A DNA stretch of 64,000 bases from Magnetovibrio sp. PR-2 (GCF_036689815.1 NZ_JBAHUR010000003.1:186001-250000); one strand, 5' to 3'. Shown: positions 35,659 through 45,592, numbered from the stretch's first letter. A program made the numbers and translations. The notes: generated by a model not told the origin, from the sequence alone.

Positions 35659-35816
35659 TTCAGCCGTTTCTCCCAGATCGATTTTTCACGCGTATGGTTT
35701 AAATATTACGATACGATATCGGAAATTATTAGCTGGTTCCATGGCTTTATTGCTGAACGTTTAGGCACGGCGTCAGAGATAGCTTGACTGGCAGGTCTTT
35801 GCATCCGTGAGGGCGT

Positions 35817-36995
35817 TTAATTAAAGGCTGAGAGCCCCGTTTGGGCGCGCCCCAGGATCAAGGCGTGGATGTCATGAGTGCCTTCATAAGTGTTCACGGC
35901 TTCTAAGTTCATGGCGTGGCGAATGACATGGAACTCATCGGAAATGCCGTTGCCACCGTGCATGTCGCGGGCTTGGCGCGCGATGTCCAAGGCCTTGCCG
36001 CAAGAGTTGCGTTTCAGCATGGAAATGGCTTCGGGGGCACCTTTTCCATCATCAATCATGCGCCCCAATGTCAGGCAGGCATTGAGACCCAACGCAATTT
36101 CGGTCTGCATGTCGGCCAACTTCTTTTGCACCAGTTGCGTGGCGGCTAAAGGGCGGCCGAATTGTTGGCGTTCCAGGGTATAGTTGCGCGCTGCCAGCCA
36201 GCAGAACTCCGCCGCCCCCAACGCTCCCCAACTGATGCCGTAACGCGCTTTGTTGAGGCAAGAAAACGGACCTTTCAGGCCTTTGACGTCGGGGAAGATG
36301 TGGCTGTCGGGGACGAACACACCGTCCAGCACAATCTCACCCGTTATGGACGCTCTGAGCGAAAATTTGCCTTCGATTTTGGGCGTGGAGAAGCCTTTGG
36401 CGTCGCGTTCCACAACAAAGCCCCGGATTTCACCGTCCAGTTTCGCCCATACAACCGCGATGTCGGCGATGGGTGAGTTGGTAATCCACATCTTTGCACC
36501 TGTGAGCACATAGCCGCCGTCGACTTTTTTCGCGCGTGTGCGCATGGACGCGGGGTCTGAGCCCGCGTCCGGCTCGGTCAAGCCAAAGCAGCCGATGAGT
36601 TCCCCTGTGGCGAGCTTGGGCAGGTAAGCTAGGCGCAGCTCTTGCGAGCCGAAGGCAAAGATCGGATACATGACCAGAGAGGACTGAACGCTCATGGCGG
36701 AGCGATAGCCGCTGTCGACACGTTCAATTTCGCGCGCGACCAAGCCATAAGCCACGTGGGACGTGTTGGCGCAGCCGTAGTCTTCGGGCAGGGTGGGGCC
36801 CAGCAGTCCCAAGGCACCCATTTCGGTCATGATGTCGGGATCGAAGCTTTCATTGCGGTTGGCCTCGACAATACGGGGCAGCAGTTTGTCGTTTGCGTAG
36901 TCGCGTGCCGTGTTTTGGATCAAGCGTTCGTCTTCGCTTAGTTGTGCGTCCAGCAACAGCGGATCTTCCCAGCGAAAATGCGGTTTTGATGACAT
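35817..36995 (-). CDS. gcdH: Glutaryl-CoA dehydrogenase
   Basis: 392 residues from ATG 36995 (GGGAG eight bases upstream; a GTG 15 bases earlier is possible). Acyl-CoA dehydrogenase fold with [16 protein letters not shown] and the FAD motif [10 protein letters not shown]. The closing motif [16 protein letters not shown] holds the catalytic Glu and is typical of glutaryl-CoA dehydrogenase, which converts glutaryl-CoA to crotonyl-CoA in lysine and tryptophan breakdown. The next gene upstream is unrelated. Confidence 0.93.
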   Translation of the reverse strand: MSSKPHFRWEDPLLLDAQLSEDERLIQNTARDYANDKLLPRIVEANRNESFDPDIMTEMGALGLLGPTLPEDYGCANTSHVAYGLVAREIERVDSGYRSAMSVQSSLVMYPIFAFGSQELRLAYLPKLATGELIGCFGLTEPDAGSDPASMRTRAKKVDGGYVLTGAKMWITNSPIADIAVVWAKLDGEIRGFVVERDAKGFSTPKIEGKFSLRASITGEIVLDGVFVPDSHIFPDVKGLKGPFSCLNKARYGISWGALGAAEFCWLAARNYTLERQQFGRPLAATQLVQKKLADMQTEIALGLNACLTLGRMIDDGKGAPEAISMLKRNSCGKALDIARQARDMHGGNGISDEFHVIRHAMNLEAVNTYEGTHDIHALILGRAQTGLSAFN

Positions 36996-37129
36996 GGAGG
37001 AAACTCCCACAAGGCCTGTGTAAGTTTCATTGATACCAGACGAAGACTAGCCTTTGGAGAGTTTATTGTAGGTGGTCGATGTGGCCACCGTGGTGAGCAA
37101 GAAGTCGGGCTTTTCTATTGCGCCACCCC

Positions 37130-37918
37130 TTAGTTTTGTTTGCGCACATTGGTGCCCAAGTTTGCACGGCGGACTTGGGTTTCCATGTTTGTGTCCGTCG
37201 CCATCATGGTGACTTGGGTGATGCCCGGGGCTTCGCGCTGGCTTAACCGTGTTACCATGTCCAGGCGAAGCTCTCCGCGCAGCCACCAGCTGTAGCGACA
37301 TTCGCGGACGCCATCGGTGGACCGCTTCGAACATTCCGATACCGAAGGCCGTCCATAGCGTTTGGCGACTGTGTTGACCAGTTCATCTTCGCTAACAGAC
37401 TGAGCATTGTAGTTTTGGCGCACTTTGTAAGCCATGTGCATCGGCCCATCTTCACCGTACCAAACCGTGTAATCGCCGTCGTCGTCACTGAAAGACATGG
37501 TGACGGAGCCATTGGCCGACATGGCTTTGTAGGCATTTGGGAAGTCTTTGCGCAGGATATCGAGCGTCGTGCCCAAGCGGACGTTACCCAGTTGATAAGC
37601 CGGATCGTTTTTGACGCCCGCCATGGAAAACAAGGCGGCAAAATTGAAATCCACGCCCGGTGTTACTTTGACGAAGACAAAGCCACCCAACATCAAAAAG
37701 GCAAACAGGCACAACATTAACAACATGGTCAAATCGTTGTCTTTGCCTTGTTGGCGGCGCTTTTTGCGGCGTTTGACCCACGCCGGCGCGGCGTTTTCTT
37801 CTTCAGATTTGTAATACAGAATATCGTCCCCGTAATCGAGATCGGGTGGAGACGTGTCCTTGTGGATTTTGTTGGCGGATGTGTATCCTTTTGACGTATT
37901 TCCGTGTGACGGGGACAT
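37130..37918 (-). CDS. Single-pass membrane protein of unknown function
   Basis: 262 residues: a polar cytoplasmic N-terminus with a basic patch (KRRKKRRQQGK), one membrane helix (about 66-86, LLMLCLFAFLMLGGFVFV), then a periplasmic domain of about 170 residues with two cysteines (ECSKRSTDGVREC) that could pair. No family recognised. A Crp-like palindrome lies 77-92 bases before its start. Confidence 0.6.
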   Translation of the reverse strand: MSPSHGNTSKGYTSANKIHKDTSPPDLDYGDDILYYKSEEENAAPAWVKRRKKRRQQGKDNDLTMLLMLCLFAFLMLGGFVFVKVTPGVDFNFAALFSMAGVKNDPAYQLGNVRLGTTLDILRKDFPNAYKAMSANGSVTMSFSDDDGDYTVWYGEDGPMHMAYKVRQNYNAQSVSEDELVNTVAKRYGRPSVSECSKRSTDGVRECRYSWWLRGELRLDMVTRLSQREAPGITQVTMMATDTNMETQVRRANLGTNVRKQN

Positions 37919-37994
37919 AACGGTGATCTTTCCTCAAAGATGCAAGATTCTGTGTTGTTTAAGTCTAAAATTACGCCCTTTGGGTTAGGTTGAC

Positions 37995-38010
37995 TGTGTC
38001 CTCGGTCACA
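37995..38010. promoter_or_regulatory. Possible Crp-family site
   Basis: TGTGTCCTCGGTCACA matches TGTGA-N6-TCACA with one mismatch. A weak minus-strand -10 (TAATTT, 37973-37968) is at class II spacing for the gene starting at 37918. It abuts the pabBC stop codon, so it may be chance. Confidence 0.25.
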
Positions 38011-39762
38011 CTACGCGCCATTTTTGAATTCCGCCACCACAAGACCGCGCACAGAGTTGCCCAAAAAGATTTGGTTGGCGCGTTCTAGGTCTTTGATAAA
38101 TAATACCATTTCAGTACATTGCCCGGTTTCGAGAAGCTCTTGGCGGAGCGTTCCGGCAAGTACTCCTGATTGCACGGGAGGGGTCACCAATTGTCCATCG
38201 ATTTCTACAAAAAGGTTGGTAAACGAGCCCTCGGTGAGTTCCCCAGCGTCGTTTAGGAAAACGACTTCATCACATTTTGAGGCCGCGCGGGGCTTGTCGT
38301 AAAAATCTCTGTTGGTGGTCTTGTGATAGACAAATGGTGAGGAGCGGTCGATCCGCGTCGAGGCAAGTTCGAAGGTGAGGCTGGTGATGTCGGTTAAATC
38401 CTCTGTCTCCACCTGCGCAGAGCCGTTCGCGTTGAGCAAAAGCCGCACGCGTTGATCTCTCTTCAGGCCATTGAGCGCCTCGTCCAAACCCTGTCGGACG
38501 GCGTCTTCGTCGAACGGATAGCCAAATGATTTTGCCGACGCCTTCATGCGCGCCATGTGGTGGTCCAATAACACAAAGCCGGTTTGCGGGTCCCACTTTA
38601 GTGTTTCCAGCAAATCAAACGGTTCATGCTGCCCGGTGAGAAAACGGGCTTTGATGTGGCATTCTTCCCACTCCGAAGCGGGATCGGAATCGTAAACGAT
38701 GCCACCACCGATGCCGATCTCTCCCGTGTCATTGCGTATATGCAGGGTGCGAATGGCGACGTTATAGCGATGCGTTCCACCGGGGCCCGAATAACCAACG
38801 CCGCCGGTATACACGCCACGTTGATCTGGCTCCAACCCGCTGATCAGTTCCATGGCTTTGACCTTAGGCGCGCCGGTGACGGACCCGCACGGGAAGAGGG
38901 CTTGGGTGATATGGCGAAACGTCGTTCCGGGTTTCGGCTTTGCTTCAATACTTGACGTCATTTGATGAACGGTGGGGAAGGTTTCGACATCAAACAAATC
39001 AGTGACATGAACAGAACCGACAAGTGATATGCGGCCTAAGTCGTTGCGCAACAAATCGACGATCATCAAATTTTCGGCGCGCGATTTTTCATCCGTCTTG
39101 AGCCACGTCACTTGCTGGGCATCGCGCTCAGGGTTGGCAAGACGGGGCGCCGTCCCTTTCATCGGGCGCGTGCGTACAGAACGACCGTCACTTTCAAAGA
39201 ACAGTTCCGGGGACAAGGACAAAATGTGGTCTTCCCCCGTTGCTATAAGCGCGCCGTACTTTGCCCGTTGGGTTTTGCGCAAATGGGCAAAGAGAGCCAA
39301 TGGGCTGCCTGAAAAGTCAAAGCGTTGTTTGAAGGTGTGGTTGATCTGATACACATCGCCCGCGCGGATGTGGTCGCGGATGCGTTCGATCTGATCGATA
39401 TAGTCTTCTCGTGACAACAAGTGATGCAGGTTATTGACGGCATAGTCATCTTCAGCCCAGGTGTTGAAGGTCTCTGCGTCCAAGGGGTGGGGCTTGTCAA
39501 ATACGCCCATCCAAATCAGCGGGGTATCCAGGTCTTTAGCTAAAAGCGGGGCGAGCTTGTCTTCCAAGGCCAAGCCCAGTTCATAAGCCATATAACCCGC
39601 GACGAAATGCCCCCCAGCAAGAGCAGCTTCAATGCGATCAAATGTTTCTGTGATCTCGCCAGGAGACCGACAGATGATAATATCAACGGGCTGCGTGAAC
39701 ACAGTTGCGCCGCCCGGTGTTTGGGCGTCGTCAATCAGCACGAAGGGGGGCTTTAAGGTCAT
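38011..39762 (-). CDS. pabBC: Aminodeoxychorismate synthase component I fused to aminodeoxychorismate lyase
   Basis: 583 residues. The first 380 or so are PabB, the chorismate-binding enzyme (FVAGYMAYELGLALEDK, VYQINHTFKQRF, SVTGAPKVKAMELISGLEP, RGVYTGGVGYSGPGG). The remainder is a PabC-type PLP lyase (VVFLNDAGELTEGSFTNLFV). Together they turn chorismate into 4-aminobenzoate for folate. The fusion is common in proteobacteria. The amidotransferase PabA is not in the window. Confidence 0.93.
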   Translation of the reverse strand: MTLKPPFVLIDDAQTPGGATVFTQPVDIIICRSPGEITETFDRIEAALAGGHFVAGYMAYELGLALEDKLAPLLAKDLDTPLIWMGVFDKPHPLDAETFNTWAEDDYAVNNLHHLLSREDYIDQIERIRDHIRAGDVYQINHTFKQRFDFSGSPLALFAHLRKTQRAKYGALIATGEDHILSLSPELFFESDGRSVRTRPMKGTAPRLANPERDAQQVTWLKTDEKSRAENLMIVDLLRNDLGRISLVGSVHVTDLFDVETFPTVHQMTSSIEAKPKPGTTFRHITQALFPCGSVTGAPKVKAMELISGLEPDQRGVYTGGVGYSGPGGTHRYNVAIRTLHIRNDTGEIGIGGGIVYDSDPASEWEECHIKARFLTGQHEPFDLLETLKWDPQTGFVLLDHHMARMKASAKSFGYPFDEDAVRQGLDEALNGLKRDQRVRLLLNANGSAQVETEDLTDITSLTFELASTRIDRSSPFVYHKTTNRDFYDKPRAASKCDEVVFLNDAGELTEGSFTNLFVEIDGQLVTPPVQSGVLAGTLRQELLETGQCTEMVLFIKDLERANQIFLGNSVRGLVVAEFKNGA

Positions 39763-39800
39763 GCCTTGGATTTAGCGCTCTTAGGTGTAAATGAAAAGGA

Positions 39801-40229
39801 TCAAGACGCGGCACGCGCACCTTTTTCACTGACTTTGGCGTTGAATTTGTCGCGATTGATGACGAAACGTTCATGTCGCCCTCGGCCGATTACGTCTTCA
39901 CCGTCGTGTCCTTCAATGGTGAACACCAGCTTGCGACCGCTGACTTCGATGAGTTCGACCTCCACACTGACGGTCATGCCGGGCGGTGTTGCGGCTTCGT
40001 GGCTGACGTCCACGTGGGTGCCGACGGTCATCTCTTCGGGCCAATCCAAGTGCGGCTCAATGGCTTTGACGCAGGCCCATTCCATGAAGCCTATCCAAAA
40101 TGCGGTGGCGAAGACTTCGGGCATTTCTTGCAATTCGGGGGCTTCGCGGTAAAGAGCCGGAACGGTTTTGTCCGAAGGGACGGGGTAGGTGTGGGTGTAG
40201 CGGATACCGGGTTTTAAGCTGTCTTTCAT
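39801..40229 (-). CDS. FlK-like hot-dog thioesterase
   Basis: 142 residues. Resembles the fluoroacetyl-CoA thioesterase family: TVPALYREAPELQEMPEVFA, FMEWACV, VGTHVDVSHEAATPPG and a closing RGRHERFVINRDKF. The Thr, Glu and His of the active site appear to be in place. The natural substrate is unknown; most chromosomal homologues are not specific to fluoroacetate. It overlaps the cyclase gene by four bases. Confidence 0.82.
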   Translation of the reverse strand: MKDSLKPGIRYTHTYPVPSDKTVPALYREAPELQEMPEVFATAFWIGFMEWACVKAIEPHLDWPEEMTVGTHVDVSHEAATPPGMTVSVEVELIEVSGRKLVFTIEGHDGEDVIGRGRHERFVINRDKFNAKVSEKGARAAS

Positions 40230-41731
40230 AGGACGTCCGTGCGGTTGCGACCGTTTTGCTTGGCCTGGTACATGGCCCTGTCGGCCCGGCCGATCAATGA
40301 ATCTTTGGTGTCGCCCTCATTGATTTCACTGACACCGATGCTCATGGTCATTTTGAAGTCGGGATTGTCGGGGAACGGCTGGCTGTTTTGCAAGGCTTCG
40401 CGGATGATATCAGCCAGACGACGGCCGTCGTCTTGCTTGCAGGCCATGGCCATCATCATGAACTCCTCACCGCCCCAACGACATTGCACGTCGCTGTCGC
40501 GGGTGTGTTCACGGATAATGTCTGCCACATGGCGAATGGCCTGATCGCCTGAGAGGTGTCCGTAGGTGTCATTGATGGTTTTGAAATGATCAAGGTCCAT
40601 GATCAACAGGGAAAAAGCTTCTTTGTCGCGCTTAAAGCGTTTAATGGCCTGGTCCAACAGCGCATCGAAGTGCTGACGATTGTTGAGCCTTGTCAGCTTG
40701 TCCGTAATCGCCAGGGTTTCCAGACGGCGCTGGAAGATATTGATGGTGTAGATGATCAACGCCAGTGTCAGCAAAATCACCAAAGGCCCAATGATCAAGT
40801 TGCGCAAGAACCCGACTTTAACCTTGGTCAAGGCCTGGGCTTCGGGCAGCTCAATGAATAAATACCAGTTGAGCTCGGGTATGAAGCGTGTGGTGAGCAG
40901 CATACGACCGTCAGCAGCTTCGTAAGTGTACGATCCACGCTTGTTGGTCATGACATTTTCAGCGATTTCGCTCAAGCCCGGGAGCTCGTGCACGTTGGTT
41001 TGTCCACTGATTTTTGGGTCGCCGTGCACTTGGATCACGCCGTCTTCATCGACAAAATAAACGGTGCGCCTGAATTGGTCCTCATACGTTTTGACCAAGT
41101 CCGAGACAGAGCCCAAGCCCAAGCCGACACCCGTCACACCGATAAATTCACCGAAACGGTTTTCCACCCGGTAGTTGATGAAAATCGTGATGTTGTCATC
41201 GACTTGATAGTTGTTGTCGACATTGACTTCATAAGGTGCGCGCAGATCGCGGGCACGAAAGAACCACTCATCATCGGGATCGCCCCGGCGCAGCTCCCGG
41301 CCAATGCCGCCGAAGTGGTAATAGCGCAACGTGCGCGCCGAAATAAAGTATGAGGTGGTGGCGTTGTAGCGGGTTTTGATTTGGGAGAGGTAGCGCACGA
41401 TTTGCTCGGGATTGCTTTCACCGCCATCGACCCAGTCGTGCACGAAAGTGTCGTTCGCCATCAGCGAAGAAATGAAGATTGGGCGCAACAAATCGGCTTG
41501 GATTTCGGAATAGACGTTGTTGCTGGACAACGGTAATTCATTTTCCAAAATTGAGGTGCGCAGCGCCCCTTTGGAGACTTCATAGTTCAAAAAGTTGGTT
41601 GCGCCGAAGCCGACGATCAAGATCAGCGTGACCAACGAAATCAGCTTCGTACGCAGTGTCAGCATGCCCATTTGGGCCCCCAGTTTTTCAGAGTACTTGT
41701 TTAGAATAGGCTTAAGGTTTGCATCTGTCAC
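40226..41731 (-). CDS. Membrane diguanylate cyclase with Cache-type sensor
   Basis: 501 residues. Membrane helix at about 28-50, a periplasmic dCache-like region (about 55-300, DDEWFFRARDLRAPYEVNVD and VGLGLGSVSDLV), a second helix (about 312-333) and a GGDEF domain with RWGGEEF near residue 417 and an RDSD inhibitory site five residues before it. It should make c-di-GMP in response to a small periplasmic ligand. Its start codon is 55 bases from the divergent KdsC-like gene. Confidence 0.93.
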   Translation of the reverse strand: MTDANLKPILNKYSEKLGAQMGMLTLRTKLISLVTLILIVGFGATNFLNYEVSKGALRTSILENELPLSSNNVYSEIQADLLRPIFISSLMANDTFVHDWVDGGESNPEQIVRYLSQIKTRYNATTSYFISARTLRYYHFGGIGRELRRGDPDDEWFFRARDLRAPYEVNVDNNYQVDDNITIFINYRVENRFGEFIGVTGVGLGLGSVSDLVKTYEDQFRRTVYFVDEDGVIQVHGDPKISGQTNVHELPGLSEIAENVMTNKRGSYTYEAADGRMLLTTRFIPELNWYLFIELPEAQALTKVKVGFLRNLIIGPLVILLTLALIIYTINIFQRRLETLAITDKLTRLNNRQHFDALLDQAIKRFKRDKEAFSLLIMDLDHFKTINDTYGHLSGDQAIRHVADIIREHTRDSDVQCRWGGEEFMMMAMACKQDDGRRLADIIREALQNSQPFPDNPDFKMTMSIGVSEINEGDTKDSLIGRADRAMYQAKQNGRNRTDVL

Positions 41732-41786
41732 CCTTTCACTTGTGGGGGAGGGATGCTAAATTCATCCGACGAATCAGAAGGATGCG

Positions 41787-42296
41787 ATGAAAATGAAACT
41801 TTCGAAAGCTGACGTTCAGGACCGCCTGGGCCGGATCAAACTGCTGTCATTGGATGTGGACGGGGTGATGACGGACGGCGGGCTGTACTACACGGACGAG
41901 GGCGTTCAGTTTCGTAAATTCAACGTCAAAGACGGCTTGGGCATCAAGCGTGCGATGAAGGCTGGCATGCAGATTTGCATCATTTCAGCGTCCAAGCAGA
42001 CGTCGACCTACATCCGGGCGGCGCACTTGGGCATTCAGCACGTGCGCATCGGCGCCGAAGACAAAATCAAAGAGCTGGAAGACATCATCTCCACCTTGGG
42101 GGCGAGTTTGGACGAAGTTGCACACATGGGGGACGATTTGACCGACGTGCCTGTGATGGAGGCCGTGGGGCTTGCCCTGACGGTTTGCGACGCGGTTGAG
42201 GAAGCCTTGGAGGCTGCTGACTATGTCACCCAAAAAGGCGGGGGCAAAGGGGCTGTTCGCGAGATCTGCGATCTGATCGTGAAGGCGAACGCTTGA
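41787..42296 (+). CDS. kdsC: KdsC-like HAD phosphatase
   Basis: 169 residues. Low-molecular HAD-IIIA phosphatase with SLDVDGVMTDGGLYYTDEG, FNVKDGLGIK, ISASKQTSTYIRAAHLGI and HMGDDLTDVPVMEAVGLA, matching 3-deoxy-D-manno-octulosonate 8-phosphate phosphatase of Kdo synthesis. The usual GRxS reads SASKQTST here, so a related sugar-phosphate or nucleotide-sugar role is possible. No other Kdo gene is adjacent. It is followed 46 bases later by the M48 protease gene. Confidence 0.75.
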   Translation: MKMKLSKADVQDRLGRIKLLSLDVDGVMTDGGLYYTDEGVQFRKFNVKDGLGIKRAMKAGMQICIISASKQTSTYIRAAHLGIQHVRIGAEDKIKELEDIISTLGASLDEVAHMGDDLTDVPVMEAVGLALTVCDAVEEALEAADYVTQKGGGKGAVREICDLIVKANA

Positions 42297-42342
42297 GTTC
42301 CGGCCTGTGAGTGCGCATCTCTAAAATAGAGAGGCCGCGCTG

Positions 42343-43278
42343 ATGAAATATCACAATCTCTTTCAGTCCATGTTCATGTTGTTCGCCATGACGGTGCTCT
42401 TGGCGACCATCGGCTTTATTTTGGCTGGGCGCGAAGGCTTGTTGATCGCGGCCTTTGTTGCGGCGACGTTCATGATGTTTGGGCGCAGCCAGTCCACCAA
42501 GTGGATGCTGCACGCCATCGGTGCGGTCAAACTGCGCCCCGACCAAGCACCGGTGCTCCATGAAATACTGGCAGAACTCAGCCGCCGGGCAGGGATTGAG
42601 CGCGCGCCCACACTGCATTTGGTCGAAGCGAGCACCATGTTGGGCTTTTCAACGGGGACGTCGTCCCATGATGCTTCAATCGTCTTGAGCTCGTCTTTGG
42701 TTCAGAGATTGAATGCACGCGAGATCGCAAGCGTGATGGCGCACGAAATCAGCCACATCGCCTCGGGCGACCTGGCGGTTATGGCCATGGCGGACACGCT
42801 GACGCGCATGACCCGAACCCTGTCTTTGTTGGGCTTATTCTTTCTGATCTTCAACGTGCCCATGGCGGCAACGGTGGGGGCACAGGTGCCGTGGGGCGTG
42901 GTGATCTTGCTCGCATCCGCCCCCTTGATCAGTTACGTGATGCAGATGACCTTGTCGCGCTTACGTGAATTCGAAGCCGACGAAGGGGCCATAGGTCTCT
43001 CTGGCGACCCAGAGGGGCTCATTGGTGCGTTGGAGAAGCTGGAAATCCAAAACACAGGCTTTTTGCGCCACGCCTACGTGCCAAGCCACCCGGAAACGGA
43101 ACCCTCGCTGTTGAGGTCTCACCCCATGACGGTCGAACGCGTGCGGCGCATCGCAGAACTTGAGCCCGGTGTTGAGCCGTTGCCAAGCACCCTCATCGGC
43201 ACCCAACACGGTTACCCGGGCAGCCAAGACTACGGCCTAGGCGTGCCGATCCGCTGGTTGTTGAGGTGGTGGCGATAG
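42343..43278 (+). CDS. htpX: M48-family zinc metalloprotease, HtpX-like
   Basis: 311 residues. Two N-terminal membrane helices, then a zinc site HEISHIASGD (about residue 135), two more helices and the third ligand region LREFEADEGAIGLSGDP. Like HtpX, it is probably an inner-membrane protease for quality control. The C-terminus is longer than in E. coli HtpX. GAGG precedes the start. Confidence 0.88.
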   Translation: MKYHNLFQSMFMLFAMTVLLATIGFILAGREGLLIAAFVAATFMMFGRSQSTKWMLHAIGAVKLRPDQAPVLHEILAELSRRAGIERAPTLHLVEASTMLGFSTGTSSHDASIVLSSSLVQRLNAREIASVMAHEISHIASGDLAVMAMADTLTRMTRTLSLLGLFFLIFNVPMAATVGAQVPWGVVILLASAPLISYVMQMTLSRLREFEADEGAIGLSGDPEGLIGALEKLEIQNTGFLRHAYVPSHPETEPSLLRSHPMTVERVRRIAELEPGVEPLPSTLIGTQHGYPGSQDYGLGVPIRWLLRWWR

Positions 43279-43280
43279 AG

Positions 43281-43676
43281 CTATTTCTCGCCGGCTTGCA
43301 GCGCAAATTGTGCGGTGATGGTGTCCATGGAATTTAAGTGATCTATGAACCAGTTGGGCACCGTGACTTCGACGTAGTGGCGCACGGCGTCTAGGTCTTT
43401 GGCATCGAGCTTGTCTTTGAACTCTTGCAATTCAGCCAACACCCGGTCGTGTTCGCCCTTGTGCATGCCATAGGCAAAAAAGCCGATGCGTTCCATCAGC
43501 TCGTTTTCGCGCGCCAAGTGTTCTGCGGTGTGGGTGAACAGTTGCTCAAACAGGGCAGGCAGCTCTGCGTCGGAACAGCCGTGCAAGGCATTCATCACTT
43601 TGACGGCTTGTTCGTGGTCTTCGTCTTGAAAGCCTAAGCCGCGTTTGAGCTCGTCGCTCCAGGAAATGGTGGTCAT
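43281..43676 (-). CDS. Bacteriohemerythrin
   Basis: 131 residues, a single hemerythrin domain. Di-iron ligands are visible: His21, His53 and Glu57 (HLARE), His72 and His76 (HKGEH), His113 and Asp118 (HLNSMD). It binds oxygen reversibly and is common in microaerophilic and magnetotactic alphaproteobacteria, often linked to oxygen sensing or delivery. Monocistronic and converging with htpX two bases away. Confidence 0.92.
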   Translation of the reverse strand: MTTISWSDELKRGLGFQDEDHEQAVKVMNALHGCSDAELPALFEQLFTHTAEHLARENELMERIGFFAYGMHKGEHDRVLAELQEFKDKLDAKDLDAVRHYVEVTVPNWFIDHLNSMDTITAQFALQAGEK

Positions 43677-43711
43677 GGTTGTCGTTTCTTTATCTTCGGG
43701 GTGATTGTTTA

Positions 43712-44293
43712 TCAGCCTTGGCCGTGCCAGCGTTCAACCAAATCATGGTTTACGTCGGCGAGGTCCAAAACGCGCCCGACGTTGTGGCGCACCATGTCTT
43801 CGATGCTGTCGGGTCTGGCGTAAAACGCGGGCATGGGCGGCGCGATGTGGCAGCCGATGTCTATGGCTTGTGCCATCAGGCGCAGATGGCCTTTGTGCAG
43901 TGGGGTTTCGCGCACCATCAAGACCACCGGGCGGCGTTCTTTGAGGCACACATCGGCGGCGCGGATCATCAAGTTGTGGGAAAACGAATTTGCCACACCG
44001 GACAGGGTTTTGATCGAACACGGCGCAATGATCATGGCACGCGCCTTGAACGATCCGCTGGCGACTGCGGCACCAATGTCTTTGTTGGCGTAGGTTTCCA
44101 CCGCCAATGTCTTCACGTCGTCCAGGCTCAAGTCCGTTTCGTAGTTCAAGGTGCGCACGCCGGCGTCCGTGATGATCAGGTGGGCCGGGATGTCTAAGGC
44201 CTTGCATGCCCGCAAGGTTTCCACGCCCAGCATGGCGCCGGTTGCGCCGCTGATACCAACGATGAGCGGGGATTGCGTGTCTGTCTGTGTCAT
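43712..44293 (-). CDS. ubiX: UbiX-type flavin prenyltransferase
   Basis: 193 residues from ATG 44293 (GTG 44314 possible; neither has a clear ribosome site). GISGATGAMLGVETLRA, an APCSIKTLSGVANSFSHNLM segment split by the active site, RRPVVLMVRETPLH and PPMPAFYARPDSIEDM are family hallmarks. It prenylates FMN to make the cofactor of UbiD-type decarboxylases, used in ubiquinone synthesis. No ubiD in the window. Confidence 0.92.
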   Translation of the reverse strand: MTQTDTQSPLIVGISGATGAMLGVETLRACKALDIPAHLIITDAGVRTLNYETDLSLDDVKTLAVETYANKDIGAAVASGSFKARAMIIAPCSIKTLSGVANSFSHNLMIRAADVCLKERRPVVLMVRETPLHKGHLRLMAQAIDIGCHIAPPMPAFYARPDSIEDMVRHNVGRVLDLADVNHDLVERWHGQG

Positions 44294-44379
44294 GGCCGGA
44301 TCATGACGCTTCACTGGCCCAGTGTCCAGTCTTGCGCAACGCTCTAGAGTGCGATAGCCATGAGGGAGAGGTAGTCTAT

Positions 44380-45225
44380 ATGCGCAGAGGGATTCTCGAC
44401 GTCATGACCAGCTTTTTAATCGCCATTGTCGTCGCATACGTTGCGATTGCGGCGTACATGTACTTTGCGCAGCGCTCGATGATGTACTTCCCCAATGAGC
44501 CGCGTTCGCGCATCGCCGACACCTTAGTGCCGGAAATGAAAGAAGTCTTTTTTACCACCGAAGACGGCTTAGACCTGTTTGCTTGGTTGAAAGAGCCCAG
44601 CGATCCCACCAAGCCCACCATCGTTGTGTATCACGGCAACGCAGGCGCCATTGGCGATCGCGACCACAAGGCCCGGCGGTTCTTGGATGCAGGCTATGGC
44701 GTGATGTTGGCGGAATACCGCCGCTATAGCGAAAACCCCGGCGAATTGAGCGAGCAGGGGATTTACGCCGATGCCCGTGCGGCGATCGAATATCTGAAGG
44801 CCCAAGGCCTGTCCAACAGCCAAATTGTCGTTTACGGGGAATCCTTGGGCACCGGCGTGGCGACGAAGATGGCTGCGGAGTTTGAAAACAAGGGTGGCCC
44901 TTTGGCTGGCGTGGTGTTGGAAGCGCCGTTCACCTCCACGGTTGACGTGGCACAAGCCCGCTATCCCTTTCTGCCGGTGAGCGTGCTGATGAAAGACCGC
45001 TACGAAAGCATCGTGCGCATTGGTTCCATCTCTGCGCCATTGTTCATCGCCCACGGCGAATTGGACGCTGTTATTCGGTTCAAGTTTGCGCAGCGCCTGT
45101 TTGAGGCCGCCAACGAGCCCAAGCGCGGGTTTTGGGTGCCTGAGGCTGGACATGACGATCTTTATGAGTTCGGCGCAGGGGAGGCCATGATCGAATTCTT
45201 GGATGAGATGGCTGTGCGAAATTGA
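44380..45225 (+). CDS. Membrane-anchored alpha/beta hydrolase
   Basis: 281 residues from ATG 44380, with GGGAGAGG ten bases upstream. An N-terminal membrane helix (about 8-28), then an alpha/beta hydrolase fold of the BEM46/ABHD13 type: YHGNAGAIGDR (oxyanion), nucleophile GESLGTG, Asp in HGELDAVIRF and His in EAGHDDLYEF. Substrate unknown. The promoter region is shared with the divergent ubiX. Confidence 0.85.
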   Translation: MRRGILDVMTSFLIAIVVAYVAIAAYMYFAQRSMMYFPNEPRSRIADTLVPEMKEVFFTTEDGLDLFAWLKEPSDPTKPTIVVYHGNAGAIGDRDHKARRFLDAGYGVMLAEYRRYSENPGELSEQGIYADARAAIEYLKAQGLSNSQIVVYGESLGTGVATKMAAEFENKGGPLAGVVLEAPFTSTVDVAQARYPFLPVSVLMKDRYESIVRIGSISAPLFIAHGELDAVIRFKFAQRLFEAANEPKRGFWVPEAGHDDLYEFGAGEAMIEFLDEMAVRN

Positions 45226-45302
45226 TTGATCTTCGTATCACAAGATTTGGGTCTCAAAATTAAAGCTGGCACAACCCCCTGATTTTTTAGTATAATTTTA
45301 AC

Positions 45303-45407
45303 TGTAAATCGACACGCCTTACAGAATGATAAGGTTTTCGTCGAGCCTAGAACAGGAAGCTCCCGGTCTTGAGCCCAGAAGGGGTTGGTCATGACCGAGG
45401 CTTTTTT
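45303..45407 (+). ncRNA. Candidate small RNA (low confidence)
   Basis: A perfect TATAAT (45291-45296) with a weak -35 (GGCACA, 45268-45273, 17-base spacer) predicts a start near 45303. About 105 bases later a hairpin (45357-45397) runs into six T residues. No reading frame of note lies between. The stem contains mismatches, so this rests on promoter-plus-terminator spacing only. It lies in the 367-base gap between the hydrolase gene and the gene at 45593. Confidence 0.3.
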
Positions 45408-45592
45408 GCGTTTAAGTTCTTGAGTTTTCAAGGGCTTAGAAGTGCGTTTTTAGCCGTGATTTCGGGCGCTTGTCGCGCGTGGGTTGTGGCTGTCGGACGG
45501 CTTCATTGGATCGCAAAATGGCCTTGGTGACTGCCGCTGGGATTGTGTAACGGCGCTGCTTTTCGTGGCGCGCGGACGATTGAGGACCGGTC

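Noticed and set aside
45267-45296. Sigma-54 promoter (TGGCAC)
   Set aside because: The -12 GC element is missing at the required distance.
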